A stretch of DNA of 9,387 bases. It comes from Ruminococcaceae bacterium UBA3220. Lineage in GTDB: Bacteria; Bacillota; Clostridia; Oscillospirales; Acutalibacteraceae. Of this stretch, positions 1 through 5,726 are shown piece after piece. Under the pieces are notes generated by a model that did not search any database, was not told where the DNA came from, and saw only the letters and a list, made by a program, of their open reading frames with translations. How positions within the stretch are numbered: the first letter of the stretch is position 1; the number at the start of each line of letters is the position of its first letter. The position numbers and the translations under genes were made by a program. Location of the stretch: contig DEWC01000030.1 in NCBI GenBank assembly GCA_002363095.1, forward strand, positions 1-9,387, written 5' to 3'.

Positions 1-2
1 AG

Positions 3-392
3 GAAGCCGAAAGTTATGCCGCGGAGGATAAAAAGCGCCGTGAGGTCGTTGATATTCGCAACAATGCCGACCAGATGATTTATCAGACCGAAAAGACAAT
101 CACCGATTTAGGCGATAAACTCTCGGCAGATGAAAAATCAAAAATCGAAACAGCTAAGGACGCTCTCAAAGAAGCCCTTAAAGGCGAGGATATCGACGCT
201 ATTAAGGCAAAACAGGAAGAGCTTCAGAAAGAGCTCTACGCCGTAAGCGAAAAGGTTTATAAGGCGGCGCAGGAGGCTCAGGCGGCAGCAGGCGCAAACT
301 CGACCGGCAACCCGGCGAATGCACAGCCGGACGCCAACGCGGATAATGTTTACGACGCCGACTTTACCGATGTTGACGACAACAACAAATAA
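3..392 (+). CDS. dnaK: Molecular chaperone DnaK (Hsp70), C-terminal end only
   Basis: This is the last 129 codons of DnaK; the frame is open to the left edge, so the ATPase and substrate-binding beta domains lie outside the window. DnaK is the cytosolic ATP-driven chaperone that binds exposed hydrophobic peptides with DnaJ and GrpE. The visible part begins EAESYAAEDKKRRE, the conserved start of the helical lid of Hsp70, and continues as charged amphipathic helices. It then becomes a low-complexity tail rich in Ala, Asn and Asp and ends in an acidic stretch (VYDADFTDVDDNNK), the usual DnaK C-terminus. An internal ATG at 75 is not the start, because homology runs upstream of it. It is followed by a 32-bp palindrome and then dnaJ, the classic dnaK-dnaJ order. 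The hrcA/grpE part and any CIRCE operator would lie to the left, unseen. Confidence 0.95.
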   Translation, partial: EAESYAAEDKKRREVVDIRNNADQMIYQTEKTITDLGDKLSADEKSKIETAKDALKEALKGEDIDAIKAKQEELQKELYAVSEKVYKAAQEAQAAAGANSTGNPANAQPDANADNVYDADFTDVDDNNK

Positions 393-399
393 TTAAATT

Positions 400-431
400 T
401 GTCTTAGAGTGGCATATGCCACTCTAAGACA
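400..431 (+). repeat. Perfect 32-bp palindrome between dnaK and dnaJ
   Basis: Positions 400-431 are perfectly self-complementary around the centre 415/416. In RNA this gives a 14-bp stem (400-413 with 418-431) closed by an AUAU loop. No U-tract follows directly; the first run of Ts (443-447) starts 11 nt after the stem, so it is not a canonical intrinsic terminator. It lies 8 nt after the dnaK stop and ends about 20 nt before the dnaJ ribosome binding site. Likely roles are partial attenuation, stabilisation of the dnaK 3' end, or an RNase processing point. It is not a CIRCE element: the arms read TTAGAGTG and CACTCTAA rather than TTAGCACTC and GAGTGCTAA. The structure is certain; the role is inferred. 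Confidence 0.75.
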
Positions 432-450
432 CTATTACATAATTTTTGTC

Positions 451-455
451 AGGAG
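451..455 (+). promoter_or_regulatory. Ribosome binding site fixing the TTG start of dnaJ
   Basis: AGGAG lies 9 nt before the TTG at 465, a good distance. The nearer ATG at 458 is only 2 nt away and opens a frame that stops after four codons (TGA at 470-472), so TTG is the start. Confidence 0.75.
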
Positions 456-464
456 AAATGTATT

Positions 465-1622
465 TTGGCTGATAATAAACGAGATTACTATGAGGTCTTA
501 GGTGTCGACAAATCGGTTGGCGACGACGAGCTCAAAAAGGCATACAGAAAAGCCGCGAAAAAATATCACCCGGATTTGCACCCGGGCGATAAGGAAGCCG
601 AAAAAAAATTCAAAGAAGTAAATGAGGCCTATGAAGTTTTGTCCGATAAGGAAAAGCGCGCCCGTTACGACCAGTTCGGTCATGCCGGCGTTGACCCGAA
701 TTTTGGTGCCGGTGGCGGAAACTACGGTGCCGGCGGGTTCGGCGATTTCGGTGATTTAGGTGATATTTTCGGTTCTATTTTCGGAGGCGGATTTGGTGGA
801 TTCGGCGGTCGTCAAAGAGACCCGAACGCTCCGACTCGCGGAAATGACGCCTCGGCCGCGGTCAATATTTCTTTTGAAGAAGCGGCAAAGGGTTGTAAAA
901 AAACCGTAAAGGTTACCAAAATCGACAACTGTAACGACTGTGGCGGTACCGGTTGTGAAAAAGGAAGCAGTTCCAAAACCTGCCCCGTTTGCCACGGAAG
1001 CGGACGGGTTGAAACCGTTCAGAGAACACCTTTCGGTCAAATCAGGTCGCAAACGGTTTGCAACAATTGCCACGGTAGCGGAAAAATCATCGATAATCCC
1101 TGCCATACCTGTGCCGGAAAGGGCAGAATTCGTCATACTGTTGAAAAAACAATCGAAATACCTGCCGGAATCGACGACGGTCAGGTTTTATCGGTGCGCG
1201 GCGGCGGAGACGCAGGGCGGAATCGCGGTCCCTCGGGTGATTTGAGGGTAAGCGTTAATGTTCGTCCACACCCGATTTTTGAGCGGGACGGATATGATGT
1301 TTATTGCGAAATACCTATCACATTTTCAGAAGCAGCTCTCGGCGCCGAGATAACCGTTCCAACACTTGACGGCAAGGTCAAGTTCAAAATCCACGAAGGC
1401 ACCCAACCGGGCGACGAGTTCAAATTAAAAGGCAAAGGAATACAGCGCCTTAACTATGTCGGCAAAGGCGATCAATATGTTAAAATAACGGTTGAAGTTC
1501 CGAAAGACCTTTCAAAAGAGCAAAAGCAAAAACTTAAAGAGTTCGATGCGGTTACAGGCGAGAAAAATTACAAAAAGAAAAGGTCATTCATCGATAAAGC
1601 GAGAGACTTTTTTAAGGATTAA
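465..1622 (+). CDS. dnaJ: Chaperone protein DnaJ (Hsp40)
   Basis: DnaJ delivers unfolded substrates to DnaK and stimulates its ATPase in the cytosol. All domains of a type I Hsp40 are visible in 385 residues, the usual length. The J domain is at residues 6-70 with HPD at 35-37. A Gly/Phe-rich linker spans about 75-117. The zinc-binding region has four CxxCxGxG-type repeats with cysteine pairs at 156/159, 173/176, 199/202 and 213/216. The beta-sandwich substrate-binding domains follow from about 225 (EIPAGIDDGQ), and the C-terminus is basic. The start is TTG, giving the protein beginning ADNKRDYYEVLGV after Met, and is supported by AGGAG 9 nt upstream. The gene follows dnaK by 72 bp in an apparent operon and is closed by a strong terminator. 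The weak start codon and upstream hairpin suggest DnaJ is made at a lower level than DnaK; that is inference. Confidence 0.97.
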   Translation: MADNKRDYYEVLGVDKSVGDDELKKAYRKAAKKYHPDLHPGDKEAEKKFKEVNEAYEVLSDKEKRARYDQFGHAGVDPNFGAGGGNYGAGGFGDFGDLGDIFGSIFGGGFGGFGGRQRDPNAPTRGNDASAAVNISFEEAAKGCKKTVKVTKIDNCNDCGGTGCEKGSSSKTCPVCHGSGRVETVQRTPFGQIRSQTVCNNCHGSGKIIDNPCHTCAGKGRIRHTVEKTIEIPAGIDDGQVLSVRGGGDAGRNRGPSGDLRVSVNVRPHPIFERDGYDVYCEIPITFSEAALGAEITVPTLDGKVKFKIHEGTQPGDEFKLKGKGIQRLNYVGKGDQYVKITVEVPKDLSKEQKQKLKEFDAVTGEKNYKKKRSFIDKARDFFKD

Positions 1623-1634
1623 CCGAAATATCAT

Positions 1635-1677
1635 AAAAGCGTTACCCGAAATGCAAAATTTCGGGTAACGCTTTTTT
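1635..1677 (+). terminator. Intrinsic terminator of dnaJ, bidirectional
   Basis: Inverted arms at 1635-1652 and 1658-1675 form an 18-bp stem with a 5-nt loop. The core is GCGTTACCCGAAAT. On the plus strand the stem runs into six Ts (1672-1677). On the minus strand a shorter TTTTA run follows, and the pgeF stop codon (1676-1678) abuts the stem. It can therefore end both convergent transcripts, more strongly the dnaJ one. Confidence 0.9.
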
Positions 1678-2494
1678 ATTTAAGTTCAATAATCGCCGCC
1701 ATATTCCCCCGCTTTTCGCCTAAGGCTCTATGGGAAAACATTTCATCCGAATTACAACAGGTACAAATATCCGGAACATCTATGTTTTGGGGATTTATCC
1801 CCGCGGATACCAAAACCGTTTTATTGGCAAGCGCCATATTAAGCATATACCGCCCGTTATCTTTGGGTTTAAAAATAAGCGATGTATCAAATCCGGCATC
1901 ACGAAAAGCCGAGAAGACGGGGTCATCAACCTCATAACAGCATTGCCCGATACAAGGTCCTATTCCGGCAATAATATCCTTAGGTTCGCAACCGAATTTT
2001 TCTCGCATAATCCGGACTGCCCTTTCCCCTATACGCTTGACCGTGCCGCGCCAACCGGAATGTACCGAAGCGATAACTTTTTTTCTCGGGTCGCAAAACA
2101 AAATCGGCGTGCAATCAGCAAACTGGGTTACAAGAGCTACGCCTTTTCTATCTGTAACAAGTCCGTCAACATCCGAAAATCCGGGTTTTGAAAAACCGGT
2201 TCCCCTATCATTTTCAGTAACGATGATACAGTTATCGGTATGAGTCTGCGCCGTGAAAACAAGGTGGGAAACATCAATTCCCGCGGCGTCGCAAATAATC
2301 CCGTAATTACTTACAACATTTTCTCTACTGTCTCCGCGTGAAAAACTCATATTCATAGAGGAAAAACAGCCTTCGCTAACCCCGCCGGACCTGGTGGTGA
2401 AACAGTGTTTAAGAATACCGGTTTTTTCAAGTTTCGGAAAGGTGATATATTTAAGTTCGCCCGAAAAGTTAATGTTAAGGGATTGACTCTTCAT
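1676..2494 (-). CDS. pgeF: Peptidoglycan editing factor PgeF (YfiH/YlmD, 'laccase domain' family)
   Basis: This 272-residue protein belongs to the Cu-oxidase_4 / DUF152 family once called multicopper polyphenol oxidase. The E. coli member YfiH (PgeF) removes L-Ser wrongly attached to UDP-MurNAc; purine nucleoside phosphorylase and adenosine deaminase activities are reported for others. The family metal ligands are present: His85 in QTHTDN, Cys128 in FADCTP and His145 in HSGWRG. Other signatures are GIGPCIGQCCYEV (177-189) and the C-terminal CTCC...FSHR (244-256). The ATG has an AAAGGA site 8 nt upstream, inside the preceding gene. The first 20 nt overlap the 3' end of the PHP phosphatase gene, which suggests translational coupling. 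The protein is rich in cysteine. Which reaction it performs here cannot be told from sequence; peptidoglycan editing fits the envelope context. Confidence 0.92.
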   Translation of the reverse strand: MKSQSLNINFSGELKYITFPKLEKTGILKHCFTTRSGGVSEGCFSSMNMSFSRGDSRENVVSNYGIICDAAGIDVSHLVFTAQTHTDNCIIVTENDRGTGFSKPGFSDVDGLVTDRKGVALVTQFADCTPILFCDPRKKVIASVHSGWRGTVKRIGERAVRIMREKFGCEPKDIIAGIGPCIGQCCYEVDDPVFSAFRDAGFDTSLIFKPKDNGRYMLNMALANKTVLVSAGINPQNIDVPDICTCCNSDEMFSHRALGEKRGNMAAIIELK

Positions 2495-3215
2495 TATTCT
2501 TTTCCTTTAAAACTTCCCTTGAAATCATATCATAATTTGAAAGCAATGTTTGGTAAACGGAAGAATCCATCGTTGTTTGAATTTCAAGAAAAGCCTCGTC
2601 AAAATGAGGAGGACGGTGTTCGGAAGAGTGGGCGTCGGAAGCGACAAAAGCGATATATCTCTTCTTTACCAGTTTTTTCGCGGTTTTCCGCAACGACCTT
2701 CTTACTAACGCCGAGCTGTTTATTTGCGCCATACAAACACCCTCGGAAATAAGTTTGAGCAAATTCTTAAATCTTTTCACCTTTGAATATCTTTCAATAT
2801 GGGCGATAATAGGCATAAGGTTAAGGTTTTCACGAATATCCCTTATGTCTTTAAGCAAAGAATCAGTTATGTCTTCAAGCGGGATTTCAAGCAATAAATA
2901 ACGGGTGTTTTCTATGGCAAGTTTCTTTATCGATTCACTTTTACCTATACCGGTGAAATAGTAAACTTCAGCGCCAAGAAATATCTCGGGAAAGCCCTGA
3001 CCTTCAACCTCTTTTTTTAATATTTGAAGCCTGTCTTTCCGTTTTCCGAGAAATTCATCCAAATTCATGTCCATAGGATAAAAATGAGGGGTTGCAACAA
3101 CCATATCAATCCCCTGCTCCTTCAACATACGAAGCAGTTTTTTCGATTCTTCGAGATTTTTGGCGCCGTCGTCCATTTCCGGCAAAATATGCGAGTGGAT
3201 ATCTATAAGTCTCAT
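2475..3215 (-). CDS. PHP-family tyrosine-protein phosphatase (CpsB/CapC/YwqE type)
   Basis: This manganese-dependent phosphatase family removes phosphate from the tyrosine tail of bacterial tyrosine (BY) kinases and so tunes capsule or exopolysaccharide synthesis. The PHP metal-site motifs are clear: DIHSHILPEMDDGA (5-18, His7, His9), ATPHF (41-45, His44), GAEVYY (81-86, Glu83), HIERY (139-143) and SDAHSSEHRPP (193-203, Asp194, His196). The length of 246 residues fits the family. I start at the ATG at 3215, because AGGTGA (3226-3221 on the minus strand) lies 5 nt before it. The GTG at 3224 lies within that ribosome binding site and would add only three residues. It follows the BY-kinase gene by 52 bp across a terminator-like hairpin, and its 3' end overlaps pgeF. 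The kinase directly upstream is its probable substrate (inference from context). Confidence 0.93.
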   Translation of the reverse strand: MRLIDIHSHILPEMDDGAKNLEESKKLLRMLKEQGIDMVVATPHFYPMDMNLDEFLGKRKDRLQILKKEVEGQGFPEIFLGAEVYYFTGIGKSESIKKLAIENTRYLLLEIPLEDITDSLLKDIRDIRENLNLMPIIAHIERYSKVKRFKNLLKLISEGVCMAQINSSALVRRSLRKTAKKLVKKRYIAFVASDAHSSEHRPPHFDEAFLEIQTTMDSSVYQTLLSNYDMISREVLKEKNNEESIP

Positions 3216-3220
3216 TTTTA

Positions 3221-3226
3221 TCACCT
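3221..3226 (-). promoter_or_regulatory. Ribosome binding site that decides the phosphatase start
   Basis: Read on the minus strand this is AGGTGA, 5 nt before the ATG at 3215. It contains the alternative GTG start codon (3224-3222), which makes that codon unlikely to be used. It lies only 6 nt beyond the T-run of the upstream hairpin. Confidence 0.65.
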
Positions 3227-3232
3227 GCTTTC

Positions 3233-3262
3233 AAAAAAAGGGAGACCTGACATCTCCCCTTA
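3233..3262 (-). terminator. Intrinsic terminator/attenuator between kinase and phosphatase genes
   Basis: On the minus strand AAGGGGAGA pairs with TCTCCCTT across a 7-nt loop (TGTCAGG), with one G-U pair. Seven Ts close the structure (3239-3233). It starts 5 nt after the kinase stop codon and ends just before the phosphatase ribosome binding site. No promoter fits between the hairpin and the phosphatase start. The phosphatase and pgeF must therefore rely on read-through or on a promoter inside the kinase gene, and the element probably sets their level below that of the kinase. Confidence 0.75.
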
Positions 3263-3267
3263 ATTAT

Positions 3268-4833
3268 TTACTGTTCGCCCGTTTCCTTCTGAGACTCGGG
3301 CTTGGAGGTATAATCGTAATTATATCCGTTCTTATGATAATCGTATTTATAGTAACTGCCGTAGTATCCGTAAGAATACTTGCGGTAAATATATTTGTTT
3401 TTGTTCTTCGGATGTGAACCGTTCATAACCGCGCCTAAAATATTGATATTGGCAAAATCCATATCGCCGAGAACCTTTTTGATTGAATAGTGAGGTGTGT
3501 AACCGTCTCTGACTATAAGGATAACGCCGCCGGTTTGAGGTGCAATAATCATTGAATCGGTTACGACATTGAGCGGAGGAGTATCAACGATAACATAGTC
3601 ATACTGCTCGTTCAAAAGCTTCATTGTTTCTTCAAAATTAACAGAGTCAAGCAATTCCGAAGGATTGGGGGGGATAAATCCGGCAGTTAAAATATTAAGC
3701 CCCGGTTTTATCGTTACAATAGCCTCGTCAAGGGTTGCGGTGCCGGTCAAAACATCCGCAAGTCCTTTGCCGTTTTCAAGCTTGAACTTTTTGTGAAGCG
3801 ATGCCCTTCTAAGGTCCGCGTCAACAAGCAAAACGGTTTTTCCGAGTTGAGAAAACGCAACCGCCAAATTCGCCGCAGTAGTCGATTTACCCTCACCCGC
3901 ATTGGCGCTGGTAATGGTAAAACTGCTTTTTTCCTCTCTTGAAAGCAGATAGGCAACACCGGTACGGATATTTTTATATGATTCGACTATAACAAACGGG
4001 ATTTGCTTCTTTTCAAGAACACTTTCTTTGGAATCGTCGGCATTATTTGAATCGGTCAAATGCTTTTTCAACCTGCTTCTATACGATGCTTTTCCGTAAT
4101 ACCCCTTATAATTGGGCGAAGATACAATATTGTCAAAATCGGGAATAGAGCCCAAAAGCGGTATTTCGTACTGATTGACAAATTCATCCTCTCCGCGGAT
4201 GGACTGATCCGAGATATCAATTATAAACGAAATGGCAAATGCCAAAACTGCGCCTACCAAAAACGCAATTGCCGTACTCATAACGGTTCTCGGGTAAACA
4301 ACGCTCGTGCTGTCCGCGTTAGTCGTTGAAACACGGATGTTTTTATCTACATTGTTCGGTATAAAAGTTTGACAAAGCGCGGCAAAATCATTTGCCAAAT
4401 CAATTGCCTCGTTCTTATCGGTAGAAGTTGCCGAAATATAGATAAGCATTGACCTTTCCTCTTCCGAGCGGCTTACAGAAATTTTATTTTTTAAAAGGCG
4501 ATAATTTTTATCATTGTATTTCTCAATAGTGTTGACCATTTCTCTGTAAATGTCCGGTTGCTTCAAAATATCAACAACGGTAAAAGAAAGCGAAACAGAC
4601 GCCGAAACATCGGTACCTTTGACGCCGTCGGTTTCTTCCTGTTCTTCAACATTCTCGCCCGGATTTATATTACCGTTGGTAACATAAATCGTTGACTGAG
4701 CCTTATATTTCGGGTTTACTACAAACTTACAATAAGCAAAAGTCATGGCGGCGCAAAGGCATGCCGCTATAACTATAGCCCATATTCTCCGCCAGGCGAG
4801 ATGAAAAAGATACATTATTGAAATATCTTGCAT
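3268..4833 (-). CDS. Fused polysaccharide co-polymerase and BY-type tyrosine kinase (Wzc-like; CpsC-CpsD fusion)
   Basis: This membrane protein of 521 residues probably controls chain length and export of an exopolysaccharide or capsule and phosphorylates itself on tyrosine. A Wzz domain lies between two membrane segments, about 17-36 and 184-206. The cytoplasmic kinase follows, with ESYKNIRTGVAY (284-295, the oligomer-interface ExxR-type helix), Walker A NAGEGKST (311-318), Walker A' LLVDAD (335-340) and Walker B VIVDTPP (414-420). The C-terminus has 13 tyrosines between 481 and 508, the typical autophosphorylation cluster. In Firmicutes the two halves are often separate proteins; here they are one chain, as in proteobacterial Wzc. 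I use the ATG at 4833, with AAGGGAGA upstream. An in-frame TTG at 4878 would add 15 residues but lies between the promoter -10 and the predicted transcription start. The phosphatase gene follows directly. Confidence 0.93.
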   Translation of the reverse strand: MQDISIMYLFHLAWRRIWAIVIAACLCAAMTFAYCKFVVNPKYKAQSTIYVTNGNINPGENVEEQEETDGVKGTDVSASVSLSFTVVDILKQPDIYREMVNTIEKYNDKNYRLLKNKISVSRSEEERSMLIYISATSTDKNEAIDLANDFAALCQTFIPNNVDKNIRVSTTNADSTSVVYPRTVMSTAIAFLVGAVLAFAISFIIDISDQSIRGEDEFVNQYEIPLLGSIPDFDNIVSSPNYKGYYGKASYRSRLKKHLTDSNNADDSKESVLEKKQIPFVIVESYKNIRTGVAYLLSREEKSSFTITSANAGEGKSTTAANLAVAFSQLGKTVLLVDADLRRASLHKKFKLENGKGLADVLTGTATLDEAIVTIKPGLNILTAGFIPPNPSELLDSVNFEETMKLLNEQYDYVIVDTPPLNVVTDSMIIAPQTGGVILIVRDGYTPHYSIKKVLGDMDFANINILGAVMNGSHPKNKNKYIYRKYSYGYYGSYYKYDYHKNGYNYDYTSKPESQKETGEQ

Positions 4834-4858
4834 TTGATACTTTTCTCCCTTATGAGTG

Positions 4859-4880
4859 TATTGCACAATTATACGCAATA
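4859..4880. repeat. Short inverted repeat at the kinase transcription start (possible operator)
   Basis: The arms TATTGC (4859-4864) and GCAATA (4875-4880) flank a 10-nt spacer. The repeat lies directly after the -10 hexamer and spans the expected start of transcription, a typical place for a repressor site. With only 6-bp arms in AT-rich DNA it could be chance. Confidence 0.3.
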
Positions 4881-4909
4881 ATTATAACACTACAATATAA
4901 ACTTTTCAA
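4881..4909 (-). promoter_or_regulatory. Near-consensus sigma-A promoter for the kinase gene
   Basis: On the minus strand, TTGAAA (4909-4904) and TATAAT (4886-4881) are separated by exactly 17 nt. The -10 is preceded by TGT, giving an extended -10 (TGnTATAAT). Transcription would start near 4874, leaving a leader of about 40 nt before the ATG at 4833. The -35 includes the TGA stop of the upstream gene. A second TATAAT lies at 4873-4868 with TTGTAG 16 nt upstream of it, a weaker alternative. Confidence 0.8.
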
Positions 4910-5703
4910 GTGATTTTTTCGGCATTGCCGTATTCTTTTCTTAGTCTTTCAACCGAGGAAAATAGGTCGGAATAATCATTATACGCATCCCGATATACTT
5001 CGACAATACAATTTCCCTTATATCCGTACTTTTCCGCATACTCCAGAAATCCGATCATATCAAATGTGCCGTTAAACGGAATCTCACAATCCTTATCGGG
5101 TGAATTGTCACTCAAATGAATGTGTTTTATGTTTCCTCTTAGCAATTTTACAGCATCAAACGGAGAATATCCGCCCCGAATGCTCTGCTTAACATCAAGG
5201 CAAATATCGGCGCCCTCGCCCAAATAATCACACATCTTTTTGAGAAATCCGAGGTCGTTCGCCCTGAATTTTACAACATTTTCCTGTAAAAGCGTTCCGC
5301 CGTTTAATTTGACGGCAGCGGCTATTTCCCCAAATCTATCAAAATACTGTCGGTCGCTTAAAATTCCGTTCGGCTTTCCGCCGTGCAAAATCACATATTT
5401 TGCGCCGAGTTCGGCGGTTATCTCTCCGTACCGTTTAAAGACTTCAAGTCCCTCGTCTTTTCTTCGGTCGTATGCCGAAAAAAAGACAAATGATTCAGCC
5501 AGAGAAAATGTAGGATGAACCGAGATTATATTAAGCCCGAAGTTATCTTTAATCGTCTTTAATTGCGAAACGAAGTCTTTTTCAAGTTCGCCCGTTGAAT
5601 TAAAAAAGATTTCAACATCCTTAATTCCGCTTTTCCCTACCTCTTCAAGAGCTTTTTCGGTAAGCATGGGATAAAGACACGCAGTTGATATGCCGATTTT
5701 CAT
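4906..5703 (-). CDS. Sugar phosphate isomerase/epimerase-like TIM-barrel protein (AP_endonuc_2 / xylose-isomerase-like)
   Basis: This 265-residue protein has the single TIM-barrel fold shared by sugar isomerases, epimerases and endonuclease IV. Candidate divalent-metal ligands sit at the ends of predicted strands: Glu141 (LLQENVV), Asp170 (CLDVKQS), His196 (HIHLSDN) and Glu235 (IVEVYRD). Further conserved-looking histidines are His63 (SVHPTF) and His107 (ILHGGK). This ligand set fits isomerases/epimerases better than endonuclease IV, which needs more ligands. The substrate cannot be read from sequence. I start at the ATG at 5703, with AGAAGG 6 nt upstream, rather than the in-frame TTG at 5730, which overlaps the rqcH stop. 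It follows rqcH by 23 nt as the last gene of that operon. The kinase promoter -35 overlaps its stop codon, and no terminator is evident after it. Confidence 0.8.
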   Translation of the reverse strand: MKIGISTACLYPMLTEKALEEVGKSGIKDVEIFFNSTGELEKDFVSQLKTIKDNFGLNIISVHPTFSLAESFVFFSAYDRRKDEGLEVFKRYGEITAELGAKYVILHGGKPNGILSDRQYFDRFGEIAAAVKLNGGTLLQENVVKFRANDLGFLKKMCDYLGEGADICLDVKQSIRGGYSPFDAVKLLRGNIKHIHLSDNSPDKDCEIPFNGTFDMIGFLEYAEKYGYKGNCIVEVYRDAYNDYSDLFSSVERLRKEYGNAEKIT

Positions 5704-5726
5704 ATAATACCTTCTCAATAATTGTT

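Noticed and set aside
400..431. CIRCE operator (HrcA site) before dnaJ
   Set aside because: CIRCE has arms TTAGCACTC/GAGTGCTAA with a 9-nt spacer; this palindrome has different arms and no such spacer.
756..1136. Long minus-strand reading frame inside dnaJ
   Set aside because: It is antisense to the conserved Gly/Phe and zinc-finger regions of dnaJ, resembles no family, and has no supporting start site; it is a shadow of dnaJ.
1730..2191. Plus-strand 153-codon frame inside pgeF
   Set aside because: It is antisense to the conserved metal-site region of pgeF and has no family features.
1676..2494. PgeF as a true laccase or multicopper oxidase
   Set aside because: The name is historical; the three-residue Cys/His site and the family's characterised members indicate other chemistry, and no multicopper oxidase copper motifs are present.
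3216..3224. GTG at 3224 as start of the phosphatase
   Set aside because: It is part of the AGGTGA ribosome binding site of the ATG at 3215, and homologues begin just before the DIHSH motif.
4834..4878. In-frame TTG at 4878 as start of the kinase, adding 15 residues
   Set aside because: It lies between the -10 box and the predicted transcription start, has no ribosome binding site, and adds sequence unlike the family N-terminus; the ATG at 4833 has AAGGGAGA upstream.
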